DNA of 64,000 nt from JAOEGB01 sp041262585. Lineage in GTDB: Bacteria; Actinomycetota; Actinomycetes; Streptosporangiales; Streptosporangiaceae. Of this stretch, positions 54,539 through 63,023 are shown piece by piece. Location of the stretch: positions 124,001-188,000 of the forward strand of contig NZ_JBGCBZ010000011.1 in assembly GCF_041262585.1 (NCBI RefSeq). The letters are read 5' to 3'. Both the position numbers and the translations under genes were made by a program. Each line of letters opens with the position of its first letter. Position 1 is the stretch's first letter. Below the pieces are notes generated by a model, which was not told where the DNA came from, did no database searches, and worked only from the letters and a program-made list of their open reading frames with translations.

Positions 54539-56526
54539 GACGCGGCCGACCCGGCGGTGGCGCGCTCCTCGTACAGGAGGCAGTCGACCAGATGGCCCGC
54601 GTCGAGCCGGACCGGCGCGGGCGCGCGCGACGCGCACTCGGCGCGGACGGCCGGGCAGCGGGTGCGGAACCGGCAGCCGCTGGGCGGCCGCAGCGGGTCC
54701 GGCGCCTCCCCCGCCGGGGCCGCGATGGCCCGCCCCGGTTCGGGAATCGCCGAGACCAGGGCCTGGGTGTAGGGGTGCGCGGGTGATCCCACGACGACGT
54801 CCGCCGGCCCGATCTCGACGACGCGACCGAGGTACATGACCGCGATCCGGTCGGCGACGACACGGGCCGCGCCCAGATCATGGGTGACGAAGAGGACGGT
54901 CATGCCCAGCTCGCGGCGCAACTCGCCGATCTGGTTGAGCACCCCCGCCGCGCGGGACGCGTCCAGCGCGCTGGTGGGCTCGTCGCACAGCAGGAGCTCG
55001 GGGGGATCGATGATGGCTCGTGCCATCGCCACCCGCTGCCGCTGGCCGCCGGACAGGGCGCCCGGCTTGGCGTGCAGCACGTCGTCACCCAGCCCGACCA
55101 GTGTCAGCGTGCGAGCGATGCGCCGTCGTGTCTCCGCCTTCGACAGACGCAGCCGGGAGAGGCGCTCGCCGAGCAGCGTCGCGACGGACAGCCACGGTGT
55201 CAGCGACGCGCCCGCGTCCTGGAACACGATCTGCGGCCGCGCGTCGCCGTCGAGGTCGATCGCTCCGGAGCTGACCGGGGTGAGCCCGGCGACCGCGCGA
55301 AGCAGTGTCGACTTGCCGGAGCCGCTCTCCCCGACGATCGCGACGCTCTCTCCCGCCTCCACCGTGAGATCCACTCCGCTGAGGGCCGAGAGGCGTACGT
55401 GGCGGCCCTGCCCGCGGACCCGGAAACGCTGGTGAACGTTTCTAAGAGTCAGCAGCGGACCTCGTCCCGACACCGCGTTGGGCGGCCACGACGCCGAGCC
55501 GGGTGCGGCGGGACGATCGGCCAGTTCGTCGAGGCGCAGGCACGCGCTGAGGCGTCCGGGCTCGCCGGGAACCGGCCGCGGCTCGGGCGGCGCCTTCTCA
55601 CAGTCGTCCGTCCGCAGATCGCAGCGGGGGGCGAAGGCACACCCGGGCAGCGGCCGGGTCGGCCGGGGCGGCTCCCCCGGCATGGTGGGCAGCGGCCGGG
55701 CCACGTCGGAGGTGAGGCTGATCCGGCTTCTCAGCAGGCTCGCGGTGTAGGGGTGGCGGGGCTCGGACAGCATCAGCGCGGTCGGGCCGGTCTCCGCGAG
55801 CCGGCCTCCGTACAGGACGACCAGGCGGTCGCACACCTGCGACGCGACACCGAGGTCATGGGTGATCAGCAGGACGGAGCAGCCGAAGTCGTCGCGCAGC
55901 CGCCGCAGGAGCCGCAGGATCTGGGCCTGCACGGTCACGTCGAGCGCCGTGGTCGGCTCGTCGGCGACGATCAGCGCCGGATTGCCGGCCACCGCCATCG
56001 CGATCATGACGCGCTGCCTGAGCCCGCCGGACAGCTCGTGCGGATAGACGCGCATCCGGCTTTCCGCGTCCGGGATGCCGGCCGCGGTGAGCAGCCGCAC
56101 CGCTTCCTCGACCGACCCGGCGGCCTCGACGACCTGCCTGCCGACACGCATGGTCGGATCGAGGGAGCTCATCGGGTCCTGGAAGACGGATCCGAGATCC
56201 AGCCTGCGCACGGCCCGGCGGCGCGTCTCAGGGCTGGTGAGCATGTCGGCGCCCTTGACGAGAACTCTGCCGGTGACGGCCGGCGCCGGATGCTCGGGCA
56301 GCAGACCCAGCACGCAGGAGGCGAGCACGCTCTTGCCGGATCCCGACTCGCCGACGAGCCCGACGATCTCGCCGCGCCCGATCGTGAGGTCGACCCCTCG
56401 CAGCGCGTACGCGTCAGGCCGTCTCGGGCAGCGGAAGGTCACGTGGAGGTCCTGAACGGTCAGGATCGCGGAATCGGGGCCGGTCGACGGCGACCGTGCG
56501 GGGTCACGGCGGTCCTCTGGGGGCAA
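54535..56526 (-). CDS. Fused double ATPase (DppD-DppF) of the ABC importer
   Basis: The 663-aa protein contains two complete ABC domains. The first has Walker A GLVGESGSGKSVLA, signature LSGGLRQRVMIAMA and Walker B LIVADEPTTALD; the C-terminal oligopeptide-transporter extension follows with its Cys-rich motif (PGCAFAPRCDLRTDDC). The second has AIVGESGSGKSTLLRAV, LSGGQRQRVAMARA and LLLCDEPTSALD, and again the Cys extension (SGCRFRTRCPAVRAEC). TTG 56526 follows AGGAGGCGTCCGCA. It is the first gene of the leftward operon, 37 bp from an operator candidate. Confidence 0.94.
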   Translation of the reverse strand: MPPEDRRDPARSPSTGPDSAILTVQDLHVTFRCPRRPDAYALRGVDLTIGRGEIVGLVGESGSGKSVLASCVLGLLPEHPAPAVTGRVLVKGADMLTSPETRRRAVRRLDLGSVFQDPMSSLDPTMRVGRQVVEAAGSVEEAVRLLTAAGIPDAESRMRVYPHELSGGLRQRVMIAMAVAGNPALIVADEPTTALDVTVQAQILRLLRRLRDDFGCSVLLITHDLGVASQVCDRLVVLYGGRLAETGPTALMLSEPRHPYTASLLRSRISLTSDVARPLPTMPGEPPRPTRPLPGCAFAPRCDLRTDDCEKAPPEPRPVPGEPGRLSACLRLDELADRPAAPGSASWPPNAVSGRGPLLTLRNVHQRFRVRGQGRHVRLSALSGVDLTVEAGESVAIVGESGSGKSTLLRAVAGLTPVSSGAIDLDGDARPQIVFQDAGASLTPWLSVATLLGERLSRLRLSKAETRRRIARTLTLVGLGDDVLHAKPGALSGGQRQRVAMARAIIDPPELLLCDEPTSALDASRAAGVLNQIGELRRELGMTVLFVTHDLGAARVVADRIAVMYLGRVVEIGPADVVVGSPAHPYTQALVSAIPEPGRAIAAPAGEAPDPLRPPSGCRFRTRCPAVRAECASRAPAPVRLDAGHLVDCLLYEERATAGSAAS

Positions 56527-56562
56527 TGCGGACGCCTCCTAGGTGCAACTCCAGCGTATTAG

Positions 56563-56576
56563 GTCGAACGTTCAAC
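56563..56576. promoter_or_regulatory. GAACGTTC-cored operator, copy in front of the transporter operon
   Basis: GTCGAACGTTCAAC is a near-perfect 14-bp palindrome 37 bp upstream of the ATPase start. The 12-bp word CGAACGTTCAAC recurs at 56693-56704 before the divergent operon. A second small palindrome, TTCGGA-TGCG-TCCGAA, lies at 56579-56594. The TetR encoded in the operon is the obvious candidate binder. Confidence 0.65.
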
Positions 56577-56691
56577 TCTTCGGATGCGTCCGAATGAGGT
56601 GCGAGGCAATGACGGTGACATACCTCTAGGTCAGACTGCAAGAGGTTGACAGGAGTGCCCTGGAGGACGGTATAGATGAGCTCCGAGTGGG

Positions 56692-56706
56692 ACGAACGTT
56701 CAACTT
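56692..56706. promoter_or_regulatory. GAACGTTC-cored operator, copy in front of the agmatinase operon
   Basis: ACGAACGTTCAACTT shares CGAACGTTCAAC with the copy at 56563-56576 and ends 17 bp before the agmatinase ATG, where a bound repressor would block initiation. Confidence 0.65.
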
Positions 56707-56722
56707 GTCTGGAGCGCGATTG

Positions 56723-57763
56723 ATGACCGAACGGAAACAATCCGGTAATCCCGGGGGCCTACCCTCCGGTCTCCTGGCGCAACTGGAGGCGGAGTCCTAC
56801 ATTGGGCCGGCGACCTTCGGCAAGCAGTTGTTCCTTACCGAGCCCGAGCAGCTGGACCAGTGGTCGCCGGACGTCGCGGTCGTCGGGGCTCCGTGGGACG
56901 CGAGCACGACCTACCGGCCGGGAGCCCGCTTCGGGCCTCGTGCGCTCCGCGCGCTGACCCACGTCAACGGGAGCTACCACCTGGACCTGGGCATCGAGAT
57001 CTTCGACTACCTGCGGGTCGTGGACTACGGCGACGCCCTGATCAGGCACGGGCTCTGGGAGCCGTCGGCGGCGGCCATCAGGGAGCGGGTCGGGGAGATC
57101 GCCTCCCGAGGCATCATGCCGGTCGTGCTCGGCGGCGATCACTCGATCACGTGGCCCTCCGCCACGGCGGTCGCTGACGCCCGCGGGCACGGCTCGTTCG
57201 GCGTCATCCACTTCGACGCGCACGCCGACACCGCCGACGAGATCGACGGCAACCTGGCGAGCCACGGCACACCCATGCGACGACTGATCGAGTCAGGCGC
57301 CGTGCGCGGATCGAACTTCGTCCAGGTCGGCCTGCGCGGATACTGGCCCCCCGCGGAGACGGTCCAGTGGATGCGTGAGCAGGGAATGCGCACCCACTTC
57401 ATGCACGAGATCTGGGAACGCGGCGCGAACGCCGTGCTCGACGACGTCATCGCCGAGGCGCTCGACGGGCCGGACGCCGTCTACCTCTCGGTGGACATCG
57501 ACGTGCTCGACCCCGGATTCGCGCCGGGCACGGGAACCCCTGAACCCGGCGGCCTGGCTCCCGTGGACCTGCTGCGGATGGTCAGGCGCATCGCGATGGA
57601 GACCAACGTGATCGCGATGGACGTCGTCGAGGTGAGCCCGCCGTACGACGTCTCGGATCTGACCGTCAACAACGCCCACCGCCTGGTCTGGGAAGTCCTC
57701 GCCGGCCTCGCCCACAAGCGGCGTGCCACAGGCGGGGGACCCGAAGGAGAGACAACGACATGA
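56723..57763 (+). CDS. Agmatinase/guanidino-acid ureohydrolase family enzyme
   Basis: The 346-aa protein is a binuclear Mn ureohydrolase that would split urea from a guanidino compound. All metal motifs are present: VVLGGDHSITWP, VIHFDAHADT and SVDIDVLDPGFAPGTGTPEPGG; AMDVVEVSPPYD follows. The PxGARFGPRALR segment is typical of the agmatinase branch. ATG 56723 has GGAG 9 bp upstream; the stop overlaps the aminotransferase start (ATGA). With the aminotransferase it would convert a guanidinoalkylamine or acid to an amine that is then transaminated. Confidence 0.93.
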   Translation: MTERKQSGNPGGLPSGLLAQLEAESYIGPATFGKQLFLTEPEQLDQWSPDVAVVGAPWDASTTYRPGARFGPRALRALTHVNGSYHLDLGIEIFDYLRVVDYGDALIRHGLWEPSAAAIRERVGEIASRGIMPVVLGGDHSITWPSATAVADARGHGSFGVIHFDAHADTADEIDGNLASHGTPMRRLIESGAVRGSNFVQVGLRGYWPPAETVQWMREQGMRTHFMHEIWERGANAVLDDVIAEALDGPDAVYLSVDIDVLDPGFAPGTGTPEPGGLAPVDLLRMVRRIAMETNVIAMDVVEVSPPYDVSDLTVNNAHRLVWEVLAGLAHKRRATGGGPEGETTT

Positions 57764-59115
57764 TCGACCGTAGCAATCTCAGGGCGCTCATGGAGCGCGA
57801 GCAGGCGGAGTTCACCGCGCGGAACCCGGCCTCGCGGCGGGCCTTCGAGCAAGCCGAGCACCTGTTCGGCCGGGTGCCGATGACCTGGATGAACAAACGG
57901 GCCGGCGCCTTCCCCCTGTACCTCGCGACCGCGCACGGCGCGCGGGTCACCGACATCGACGGGCACGACTACGTCGACCTCGCGCTCGGCGACACCGCGG
58001 CCATGGCGGGCCACTCGCCCAGGGCGACCGTCGAGGCGGTGTCGCGCCGGTTCCGCGATCTGGGCGGCGCGAGCGCGATGATGCCGACCGAGGACGCCGA
58101 ATGGGTCGGGGCCGAGCTGAGCAGGCGGTTCGGCCTGGCCAAGTGGAGTTACTCGCTGACCGCCACCGACGCCAACCGCTGGGCCATCAGGATCGTCCGC
58201 GCGATCACCGGGCGGCCGAAGATCCTTTTCAACAGCTACTGCTACCACGGCAGCGTGGACGAGGCGCTCATCGTGACCGGACCCGACGGGGAAGGCGTCA
58301 GCCGCGAGGGCAACGTCGGCGCGCCCGTCGACGTCACGATGACCAGCCGGGTCGCGGAGTACAACGACCTGGAGGGGCTGGAGCGCCAGCTCGCCCATGG
58401 CGACGTGGCCGCCGTGCTCATGGAACCGGCGCTGACGAACATCGGCATCGTCCTGCCCCAGCCGGGATACCTGGAGCGGGTGCGCGAGCTGACCCGCGCG
58501 TACGGAACTCTGCTGATCAACGACGAGACCCACACGTTCTCCGCCGGGCCCGGAGGATGCACCGCCCTCTGGGGCCTGGAACCGGACATGCTCACCATCG
58601 GCAAGGCGATCGGCGGCGGCATCCCCGCGGGCGCCTACGGCATGTCGGCCGAATTCGCCGAACAGGTGCTCTCCCGCACCGATCTGGACCTGGTCGACAT
58701 GGGCGGCGTCGGCGGCACGCTCGCGGGCAACGCCCTGTCGGTCGCGGCGATGCGCGCCACCCTGGAGCACGTGCTCACCGACACCGCGTTCGCGGGTATG
58801 ACCGCGCTTTCCGAACGGTTCACCGCCGACGTGAACGCGGTCATCTCCGAGTTCGGCCTGCCCTGGAGCATCCAGCAGTTCGGGGCGCGGGCCGAGTACC
58901 GGTTCGCCTCCCCCGCTCCGGTGAACGGAACGGAGTCGCGGGCGGCCCTCGACCTTGAGCTCGACGACTACCTGCACCTCTACCTGGCCAACCGGGGGAT
59001 CCTGCTCACGCCGTTCCACAACATGGCGCTCATGTGCCCGGACACGACGATCGAGGACGTGGCGCTCCACGGCAGGCTGTTCCGCGACGCGGTCAAGGAG
59101 CTGGTGGGCCGATGA
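57760..59115 (+). CDS. Class III PLP aminotransferase (GSA-AM/omega-transaminase-like)
   Basis: This 451-aa enzyme has AHGARVTDIDGHDYVDLALGD, SYSLTATDANRWAIRIVRAIT (the cofactor phosphate region, with TATDAN where most have TGSEA), SYCYHGSVDEALI, LLINDETHTFSAGPGG and the PLP-lysine motif LTIGKAIGGGIPAGAYG. The D-E-x-H aspartate and the Lys are intact. ATG 57760 overlaps the previous stop and its own stop overlaps the SDR start. It would transaminate the free amine produced by the ureohydrolase. Confidence 0.93.
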   Translation: MIDRSNLRALMEREQAEFTARNPASRRAFEQAEHLFGRVPMTWMNKRAGAFPLYLATAHGARVTDIDGHDYVDLALGDTAAMAGHSPRATVEAVSRRFRDLGGASAMMPTEDAEWVGAELSRRFGLAKWSYSLTATDANRWAIRIVRAITGRPKILFNSYCYHGSVDEALIVTGPDGEGVSREGNVGAPVDVTMTSRVAEYNDLEGLERQLAHGDVAAVLMEPALTNIGIVLPQPGYLERVRELTRAYGTLLINDETHTFSAGPGGCTALWGLEPDMLTIGKAIGGGIPAGAYGMSAEFAEQVLSRTDLDLVDMGGVGGTLAGNALSVAAMRATLEHVLTDTAFAGMTALSERFTADVNAVISEFGLPWSIQQFGARAEYRFASPAPVNGTESRAALDLELDDYLHLYLANRGILLTPFHNMALMCPDTTIEDVALHGRLFRDAVKELVGR

Positions 59116-59933
59116 CGAACTCTCACGGGGTCGCCATCTCTCACGGGGTCGCCATCGTGACCGGCGCCGGCAGCGCCGACGGCATCGGATTCGCGTGCGC
59201 GCGGCGGCTCGCCTCCGACGGGATGCGGGTGGTGCTCTCCTCCACGACCGACCGCATCCAGGAGCGCGTGGCGCGGCTGCGGGAGGAGGGCGCCGACGCG
59301 GTGGGCGTCGCGGCGGACCTCACCGATCCGGCCGCGGCGGAGGAACTCGTCCGCGTCGCCATGGAGCGGTTCGGCCGGTTGGACGTGCTGGTCAACAACG
59401 CCGGCATGACCTCCGTCAGCGACCCCGACGACCCCGACGACCCCGCCGACATCGGCCGGCTCTCCGACGACCAGTGGAGACGGTCGATCGCCCGCAACCT
59501 CGACACCGTGTTCTTCATGACCCGGGCGGCTCTGGACCCCATGCTCGCCGCCGGCTACGGCCGCATCGTCAACATGGCGTCGGTGTCCGGCGCGGTCCTC
59601 GCCTACCGGGGCGACAGCGCCTACCACGCCGCCAAGGCCGGGATCGTCGGCCTCACCCGGGCCGTGGCGATCGAGGTCGCGCACCGGGGGGTGACCGTCA
59701 ACTCGGTGGCTCCTGGCTGGATCGCGACGGGTTCCTCAACGGAACGAGAGCGGGCTATGGGGGCGGCCACACCAGTGGGCCGGCCGGGGACCGCCGACGA
59801 GGTTGCCGGCCTCGTCGCCTTCCTCGCGTCGCCGAGTTCGAGCTACGTGACCGGCCAGGTCCTCGTCGTCGACGGCGGGAACTCCATCCAGGAGGAGGGG
59901 GGCGTCCTGCTTCCCACCGCAGGTCAGCGGTAG
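59112..59933 (+). CDS. SDR-family dehydrogenase
   Basis: This 273-aa short-chain dehydrogenase has a cofactor loop TGAGSADGIGFA, NNAG, the catalytic Ser in MASVSGA, YHAAK (YxxxK) and a C-terminal VTGQVLVVDGGNS. It starts inside the aminotransferase stop (ATGA). Right after the start the six residues SHGVAI occur twice because of an exact 18-bp tandem duplication (59121-59156). It is the last gene of the operon and is likely to oxidise or reduce the aldehyde/alcohol intermediate. Confidence 0.92.
   Translation: MTNSHGVAISHGVAIVTGAGSADGIGFACARRLASDGMRVVLSSTTDRIQERVARLREEGADAVGVAADLTDPAAAEELVRVAMERFGRLDVLVNNAGMTSVSDPDDPDDPADIGRLSDDQWRRSIARNLDTVFFMTRAALDPMLAAGYGRIVNMASVSGAVLAYRGDSAYHAAKAGIVGLTRAVAIEVAHRGVTVNSVAPGWIATGSSTERERAMGAATPVGRPGTADEVAGLVAFLASPSSSYVTGQVLVVDGGNSIQEEGGVLLPTAGQR
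59121..59156. repeat. Exact 18-bp tandem duplication in the SDR gene
   Basis: TCTCACGGGGTCGCCATC occurs twice back to back, duplicating Ser-His-Gly-Val-Ala-Ile before the first beta strand. Confidence 0.9.
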
Positions 59934-60021
59934 GGACGTGCGGGCAGTAAACGATCCGGACGCACGCTCTTCACGCGGCATTGGTTGTCCCAACGCGGGC
60001 CGTACACCCAGGATATCGGCC

Positions 60022-60276
60022 ATGAGCGAGGCCGAATCGGATCACGACCACCAGCACCAGCACGGACACCTCAGAGGCATCGCCGAGCGGATCAGCGAGC
60101 ATCACGAGCGCGCCGTCCAGCGGCGCGAGGAGGACGAGCTGGTCAGCGCGGCCAATCAGGCCGGCTTCGACCTCGGCGCCGACATCGGCCACCCGACCGT
60201 GCGGCACACCGCGACCACCTACGACGTCGAGACCGACATCGGGTTCGAGAACGAGCCGCCGGAGCTGCGCGACTAG
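60022..60276 (+). CDS. Small acidic His-rich protein (84 aa)
   Basis: ATG 60022 with AGGA upstream. The product starts SEAESDHDHQHQHGHLRG, a possible metal-binding His cluster, then a charged helix (ERISEHHERAVQRREEDEL) and an acidic C-terminus. No family recognised. A bidirectional hairpin follows. Confidence 0.6.
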   Translation: MSEAESDHDHQHQHGHLRGIAERISEHHERAVQRREEDELVSAANQAGFDLGADIGHPTVRHTATTYDVETDIGFENEPPELRD

Positions 60277-60298
60277 ACAAGACCACCAGACGACGCCA

Positions 60299-60339
60299 CC
60301 GCCGTACCGGTCCCGGAAACACGGGAGCCGATACGGCGG
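60299..60339. terminator. Bidirectional hairpin terminator between convergent genes
   Basis: CCGCCGTA-C-CGG-TCCCG pairs with CGGGA-G-CCG-A-TACGGCGG around a GAAACA-type loop. It lies between the stop of the small His-rich gene (60276) and the 3' end of hutI (60445). Confidence 0.7.
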
Positions 60340-60412
60340 GGCGGTCGCGAGCGCGGGGTCAGTCTGCGGTTGACGTGCCCGTTGACCTCCAGCCGGCGGT
60401 GCTCGCCCTGGA

Positions 60413-60453
60413 AGAACAGGGCCCAGAACAGGCCCAGAACAGGCTCAGAACAC
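60413..60453. repeat. 11-12-bp tandem repeat at the 3' end of hutI
   Basis: AGAACAGGGCCC, AGAACAGGCCC and AGAACAGGCTC follow each other, then AGAACAC. The array overlaps the hutI stop codon region at 60445. Confidence 0.75.
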
Positions 60454-61611
60454 CTGCCGGCCGCGCCGCCAGACCCTGGCGACCAGGGGGACGCCGGGGC
60501 GGTAGGCGAGATGGACATGCGAGGGCGCGTCCAGCAGGACCAGGTCGGCCCGCGCCCCCTCGGAGATCCGCCCCACGTCGGTGCGGCGCAGCGCCCGCGC
60601 GCCGCCGAGCGTGGCCGACCAGACCGCCTCGTCGGGGGTCATCCCCATCTCCCGCACCGCCACGGCGACGCAGAACGGCATGCTGGTGGTGAAGCTCGAC
60701 CCCGGGTTGCAGTCGGTGGACAGCGCCACCGTGACCCCCGCGTCCAGCAGGCGGCGGGCGTCCGGGTAGGGCGCCCTGGTGGAGAACTCGGCCCCCGGCA
60801 GCAGCGTGGCCACGGTGGTCCCGGAGGCCAGCGCGTCCACGTCGGCGTCCGTGAGATGCGTGCAGTGGTCGGCGGAGGCGGCGCCCAGCTCGACCGCGAG
60901 CTGGACGCCCGGCCCGTGGCCGAGCTGGTTGGCGTGGATCCGGGGAGCCAGGCCGCGGTTGACGCCGCTCTCCAGCACGGCCCGCGCCTGGTCGCCGTCG
61001 AACGCTCCCCGCTCGCAGAAGACGTCCACCCAGCGGGCGTACGGCGCGCAGGCGTCGAGCATCGCCCCGGTCACCAGCTCCACGTACGCCTCGGGGGTGT
61101 GCTCGTCCGGGACGACGTGCGCGCCGAGGTAGGTCACCTCGTCGGTGTGCGCGGCGGCGATGCGGAGCGCGCGGGCCTCGTCCTCGACCGTGAGCCCGTA
61201 GCCGGACTTGCACTCGATGACCGTGGTGCCCTGCCGCAGCGCCTCGGCCACCAGGCGGGCCACGCCCGCCGACAGCTCCTCGTCGCTCGCCGCCCGGGTG
61301 GCCGCCACCGTCGTGCGGATCCCGCCCGCCGTGTACGGCAGGCCGGACATGCGCGCGTTGAACTCGGCCGTCCGGTCGCCCGCGAAGACGAGATGGGCGT
61401 GGGAGTCGACGAAGCCGGGGATCACGGCCCGGCCACCGGCGTCGTACGCGTCGTCGGCGGCCGGGGCGCGCGACGCCGGTCCGGCCCAGGCGACCTCCTC
61501 GCCCGAGACGACGACGGCGGCGTCCCTCACGATGCCGAGCGGGCCTTCCCCGAGCGACGGGTCGTTGGTGACCAGGCTCCCGATGCCCGTGATCAACAGC
61601 GAGGCCATCAT
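60445..61611 (-). CDS. hutI: Imidazolonepropionase
   Basis: This 388-aa amidohydrolase opens the ring of imidazolone-5-propionate to N-formimino-L-glutamate in histidine breakdown. Seen are VIPGFVDSHAHLVFAGDR (metal His pair), GLPYTAGGIRTTVAATR, ECKSGYGLTVEDEARALR, FCERGAFD, HANQLGHGPGVQLAVELGA and ALSTDCNPGSSFTTSMP. ATG 61611 overlaps the hutF stop by 4 bp (ATGA); a second ATG follows immediately. It is the last gene of the leftward hut operon. Confidence 0.95.
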   Translation of the reverse strand: MMASLLITGIGSLVTNDPSLGEGPLGIVRDAAVVVSGEEVAWAGPASRAPAADDAYDAGGRAVIPGFVDSHAHLVFAGDRTAEFNARMSGLPYTAGGIRTTVAATRAASDEELSAGVARLVAEALRQGTTVIECKSGYGLTVEDEARALRIAAAHTDEVTYLGAHVVPDEHTPEAYVELVTGAMLDACAPYARWVDVFCERGAFDGDQARAVLESGVNRGLAPRIHANQLGHGPGVQLAVELGAASADHCTHLTDADVDALASGTTVATLLPGAEFSTRAPYPDARRLLDAGVTVALSTDCNPGSSFTTSMPFCVAVAVREMGMTPDEAVWSATLGGARALRRTDVGRISEGARADLVLLDAPSHVHLAYRPGVPLVARVWRRGRQVF

Positions 61612-63023
61612 GCCCCCAGCCCCGCGATGGCCTCCCGGAGCGCGCGGGGCACGTCCGGAACGAGCTGGTGGACGCCGTGCCGTACGATCACGCGGCCTCC
61701 GGCGACGACGTCGGTGACATCGGCGGCGGTGGCGGCGAAGACCGCGGTCTCCAAGCCGTGCGACAGGCCGTGCGACAGGCCGTGTGACAGGGCCTGCGAC
61801 GGACCGGCGGTGCGGACGGAGTCGAGCGACACGGTGACGAGGTCCGCGAGCGCGCCGACCTCCAGCCTGCCCGCCTCCGGCCAGCCGAGCGACGCGTGAC
61901 CGTCGGTGGTGGCCGCCCGCAGTAGGGCGGCTGCGGTCCAGTGGCCCCGGCGGCGGGTGCGCAACCGTTCGTCCAGCTCCATCGCGCGGGCCTCCTCGAA
62001 CAGGTCGATGACGGCCTGGCTGTCGCTGCCGAGGGAGAGCGGCGACCCGGCCTCCTGGACCTCGCGAGCGGGCCCGATCCCGTCGGCGAGGTCCCGCTCG
62101 GTGGTGGGGCACATGCACACGGTCGTGGCGGAGCCTCCGAGCAGCGCGACGTCCTCGGTGGTGAGGTGGGTCGCGTGCACGGCTGTGGCGCGCGGGCCCA
62201 GCACCCCATGGTCGGCCAGAAGGCGGGTGGGCGTCACGCCGTACGCCGCGAGGCAGCCCTCGTTCTCGGCGGGCTGCTCCGACACGTGCGCGTGGATCGG
62301 AGCCTGCCGCTCCCCGGCCCACCGGGCGACGACGCCGAGGCCGGCGGCGGGCACGGCGCGGACCGAGTGCACCGCCGCGCCGATTCGGGCGTGGTCCCGG
62401 TCCTTCAGCGCGGAGACCCGCTCCGCCCACGCGTCCGCGGAGCCGTCACTGAACCTGAGCTGGGTCTCGTCGGGCGGGAGGCCGAACCCCGACGACAGGT
62501 AGCACGCGTCGAGGAGGGTGATCCTGATCCCGGCCTGGGCGGCCGCCTCGATCAGCGCCTCGCCCATCGCGTTCGGGTCGTCGTAGGCCGCGCCACCCGG
62601 AGCGTGGTGGAGGTAGTGGAACTCGCCGACGCAGGTGATCCCCGCCAGAGCCATCTCGGCGTAGACGGCCCGCGCGAGCCGGAGATAGCTCTCGGGCGTG
62701 AGGGCCGCCGCCACGCGGTACATGATCTCCCGCCAGGTCCAGAACGTGCCGCCGCCGGACTGGGTGGCCCCGCGCAGCGCCCGGTGGAAGGCGTGGGAGT
62801 GGGCGTTGGCGAGCCCCGGGAGGACCAGGCCGTCCAGGATGACGGCGTCGCCGGGAGCGGCCGACGCCCGGATCTCACTGATCCTCCCGTCGGAGACCTC
62901 GATGAGGACGTCGCTGAGGACGTCGCTGGGGACATCGTTGGGGACATCGTTGGGGACATCGTTGGGGACATCGCGTTCCAGCGTGCCGGTCCAGGCATGC
63001 CTGGCCCAGAAACGGCCGTTCAC
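61608..63023 (-). CDS. hutF: Formimidoylglutamate deiminase
   Basis: This 471-aa amidohydrolase deiminates N-formimino-L-glutamate to N-formyl-L-glutamate. Characteristic are LPGLANAHSHAFHRALRG, FWTWREIMYRVAAALTPE, GEFHYLHHAPGG, HAHVSEQPAENEGCLAAYG and CPTTERDLADGIGPA, then LGSDSQAVIDLFEEARAMELDERL. GTG 63023 overlaps the upstream stop (GTGA). Two stretches are inflated by 12-bp repeats: residues 17-40 (DVPN/DVLS units) and SHGLSHGLSHGL near residue 408. Both keep the frame. Confidence 0.95.
   Translation of the reverse strand: MNGRFWARHAWTGTLERDVPNDVPNDVPNDVPSDVLSDVLIEVSDGRISEIRASAAPGDAVILDGLVLPGLANAHSHAFHRALRGATQSGGGTFWTWREIMYRVAAALTPESYLRLARAVYAEMALAGITCVGEFHYLHHAPGGAAYDDPNAMGEALIEAAAQAGIRITLLDACYLSSGFGLPPDETQLRFSDGSADAWAERVSALKDRDHARIGAAVHSVRAVPAAGLGVVARWAGERQAPIHAHVSEQPAENEGCLAAYGVTPTRLLADHGVLGPRATAVHATHLTTEDVALLGGSATTVCMCPTTERDLADGIGPAREVQEAGSPLSLGSDSQAVIDLFEEARAMELDERLRTRRRGHWTAAALLRAATTDGHASLGWPEAGRLEVGALADLVTVSLDSVRTAGPSQALSHGLSHGLSHGLETAVFAATAADVTDVVAGGRVIVRHGVHQLVPDVPRALREAIAGLGA
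61753..61800. repeat. Four 12-bp units in hutF (SHGL repeat)
   Basis: Units AAGCCGTGCGAC, AGGCCGTGCGAC, AGGCCGTGTGAC and AGGGCCTGCGAC follow one another; on the coding strand they give repeated Ser-His-Gly-Leu. Confidence 0.85.
62904..62975. repeat. Six 12-bp units near the hutF 5' end (DVPN repeat)
   Basis: Two copies of GAGGACGTCGCT, three of GGGGACATCGTT and one GGGGACATCGCG, giving Asp-Val-Pro-Asn/Asp-Val-Leu-Ser repeats in the N-terminal beta region before the amidohydrolase core. Confidence 0.9.

Noticed and set aside
62904..62975. CRISPR-like array
   Set aside because: The 12-bp units are contiguous without spacers and lie in frame inside hutF.
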